A stretch of DNA of 64,000 bases from Poseidonibacter antarcticus (lineage in GTDB: Bacteria; Campylobacterota; Campylobacteria; Campylobacterales; Arcobacteraceae): contig NZ_RCWF01000001.1 of assembly GCF_003667345.1 (NCBI RefSeq), positions 186,001 to 250,000 of the forward strand. Direction: 5' to 3'. Each line of letters begins with the position of its first letter. Position 1 is the first letter of the stretch. The notes beneath the pieces are model-generated. The model saw only the letters and a list, made by a program, of their open reading frames with translations. It made no database searches and was not told the DNA's origin. The position numbers and the translations under genes were made by a program. This document shows positions 62,954 to 64,000 of the stretch, piece after piece.

Positions 62954-63295
62954 TTAAAGTTTTAGTACTCCTTTAACTCTATTTACAGTGTCTTTTTTAG
63001 ATAAAGTAAGGCGTACTATTGAGTCAGCATTTGCTTTTAAATCATGTTTTACATTTGCTTCTAAAACTACAATATCACCTTTTATTAGATTATAAATATT
63101 ACCATCAACACCAAAATCAATTTCACCTTCAAATATTTCTACACTAATAGGATATCCAGCTTTGTGCTCTTTCATTATTTGGTCTTTTTTAAAAACTATT
63201 CTTATCTCTTTTGATATTTCTGTTTCCATTAAAGGTGTAATTAATACTTTATTTTCATTGTATTCTAAATTTTCTAATATATTTGTTTTTTTCAT
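62954..63295 (-). CDS. Small cupin-domain protein, 113 aa
   Basis: A single cupin barrel: AGYPISVEIFEGEIDF, GDIVVLEANVKHDLKA is motif 2 with its His. Motif 1 lacks the usual HxH (KEHKAGYPIS keeps one His), so metal binding may be weak. Single-domain cupins of this sort can be sensors or isomerases. AAAAAGGAAATAAT precedes the ATG. It is on the same strand as dddY but 263 bases upstream of it, so a shared transcript is doubtful. Confidence 0.8.
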   Translation of the reverse strand: MKKTNILENLEYNENKVLITPLMETEISKEIRIVFKKDQIMKEHKAGYPISVEIFEGEIDFGVDGNIYNLIKGDIVVLEANVKHDLKANADSIVRLTLSKKDTVNRVKGVLKL

Positions 63296-63495
63296 ATTAT
63301 TTCCTTTTTGTATTTATTTAAATAATAGCAAAGTAACTTTAATTCTACCTTTAAGTAGAATATAAAATATAGAAAACATTATTATTATATTTATTATAAA
63401 ACTTATATTCATTTAGTTGTTAAATATCCATTAACTTAGATACAATTGTATATATATAATAAAAATTATTTTAATAATTTAAGGAAACATAAAAT

Positions 63496-64000
63496 ATGAA
63501 AAACATAAAAATACAAGTAAAACTTGCAATTGGTTTTGGAACACTAATTGCTATTATTATGGTATTTGGAGTCTATTCCATAATTGAATTACAAACATTA
63601 TCAAATTTAACACAAAAAATGTATAAACATCCATTTACAGTAAGTGTTGCAGTTAGAGATGTAAATCTTCAAATTGTATCAATAAACAATTCTATGAAAG
63701 ATATCGCTTTAGCTAAAAATCAGGCAGAAATACAAAATGCAATTACTAAAATAAATAGTTATGAAAAAGAAACATTTAAATATTTTGATATTTTAGAAAA
63801 AAGATTTCTCGGTAATAAAGAAAAAGTTAATGAAGCAAGAAATACCTTTACATCATGGAAAACTATTCGTGATGAAATAATTAGTTCTATTAAGAAAGGT
63901 GATAAAAAATATGCTACAAAAATTTCAAAAGAAAAAGATATAGCTCATATAAATTTATTAAATAAAAAAGTTGATTATCTTAAAGATTTTGCAAACACTA
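63496..64000 (+). CDS. Methyl-accepting chemotaxis protein, N-terminus (partial)
   Basis: The gene runs off the right edge; 168 codons are visible. It starts with a membrane helix (about 9-28, IGFGTLIAIIMVFGVYS) and continues with a periplasmic four-helix-bundle domain of the 4HB_MCP type (MYKHPFTVSVAVRDVNLQI is diagnostic). AAGGAA at 63481-63486 is 9 bases before the ATG. The signalling domain lies outside the window, so the call rests on the sensor half. Confidence 0.85.
   Translation, partial: MKNIKIQVKLAIGFGTLIAIIMVFGVYSIIELQTLSNLTQKMYKHPFTVSVAVRDVNLQIVSINNSMKDIALAKNQAEIQNAITKINSYEKETFKYFDILEKRFLGNKEKVNEARNTFTSWKTIRDEIISSIKKGDKKYATKISKEKDIAHINLLNKKVDYLKDFANT

Overview
The window is about 70-75% A+T by eye and reads as the chromosome of a free-living, probably marine, Campylobacterota species close to Arcobacter sensu lato. 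The reasons are many two-component and chemotaxis genes, hybrid kinases with periplasmic binding-protein sensor domains, a PAS plus soluble chemoreceptor pair, a DUF1104 gene in front of a two-component system, a short ComEC, and a DddY-type DMSP lyase (a family I recall from Arcobacter). Most genes are tightly packed with AAGGA-like ribosome sites. I see no rRNA, tRNA or CRISPR.

Layout. 1-2690: start of aceE (pyruvate dehydrogenase E1) divergent from a LipM/LplA-type enzyme and lipA, which supply the lipoyl cofactor, then a periplasmic DsbA/FrnE-like protein. 2788-7150: two unknown genes, an orphan DUF2326-like ATPase, an alpha/beta hydrolase gene broken by an in-frame stop, a GNAT and a HAD phosphatase. 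7150-11200: an accessory, decaying stretch, all on the minus strand: a truncated antitoxin, an attC-like palindrome, a HEPN-like gene, two copies of a ~110-bp repeat around a membrane-protein gene, and the ruins of an sbcC/rad50 gene, one end fused in frame to a cysteine-protease-like ORF. 11243-25300: K+ channel, comEC, PhoD-like phosphatase, energy-taxis pair, response regulator plus hybrid kinase, ovoA (ovothiol), a TPR membrane protein, GGCT and RraA proteins. 25425-28631: lipoprotein and a Cache chemoreceptor.

28818-33352 is the most unusual unit: glutamate mutase S and E subunits, its GlmL partner, and an adenylate-forming ligase resembling the exosortase-A-associated acyl ligases. All known glutamate-binding residues of subunit E are kept. 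No methylaspartate ammonia-lyase follows. I infer a route that makes 3-methylaspartate and activates it, rather than glutamate fermentation.

33378-52260: degenerate GGDEF protein, NlpC/P60 lipoprotein, SDR, an RND permease in the rsmH-ftsL operon, a metal-site-less class II aldolase homologue, HU, a di-heme peroxidase, a PAS-GGDEF-EAL protein, HrpB, a Na/Pi cotransporter and a DEAD-box helicase whose start codon is unclear. 52296-60500: exonuclease, DUF309, a DUF1104-regulator-kinase-cytochrome operon with a repeat-rich divergent promoter, a pseudo-receiver regulator beside an ABC exporter. 60606-63295: DMSP cleavage cluster (crotonase, DddY, small cupin). The window ends inside a chemoreceptor gene.
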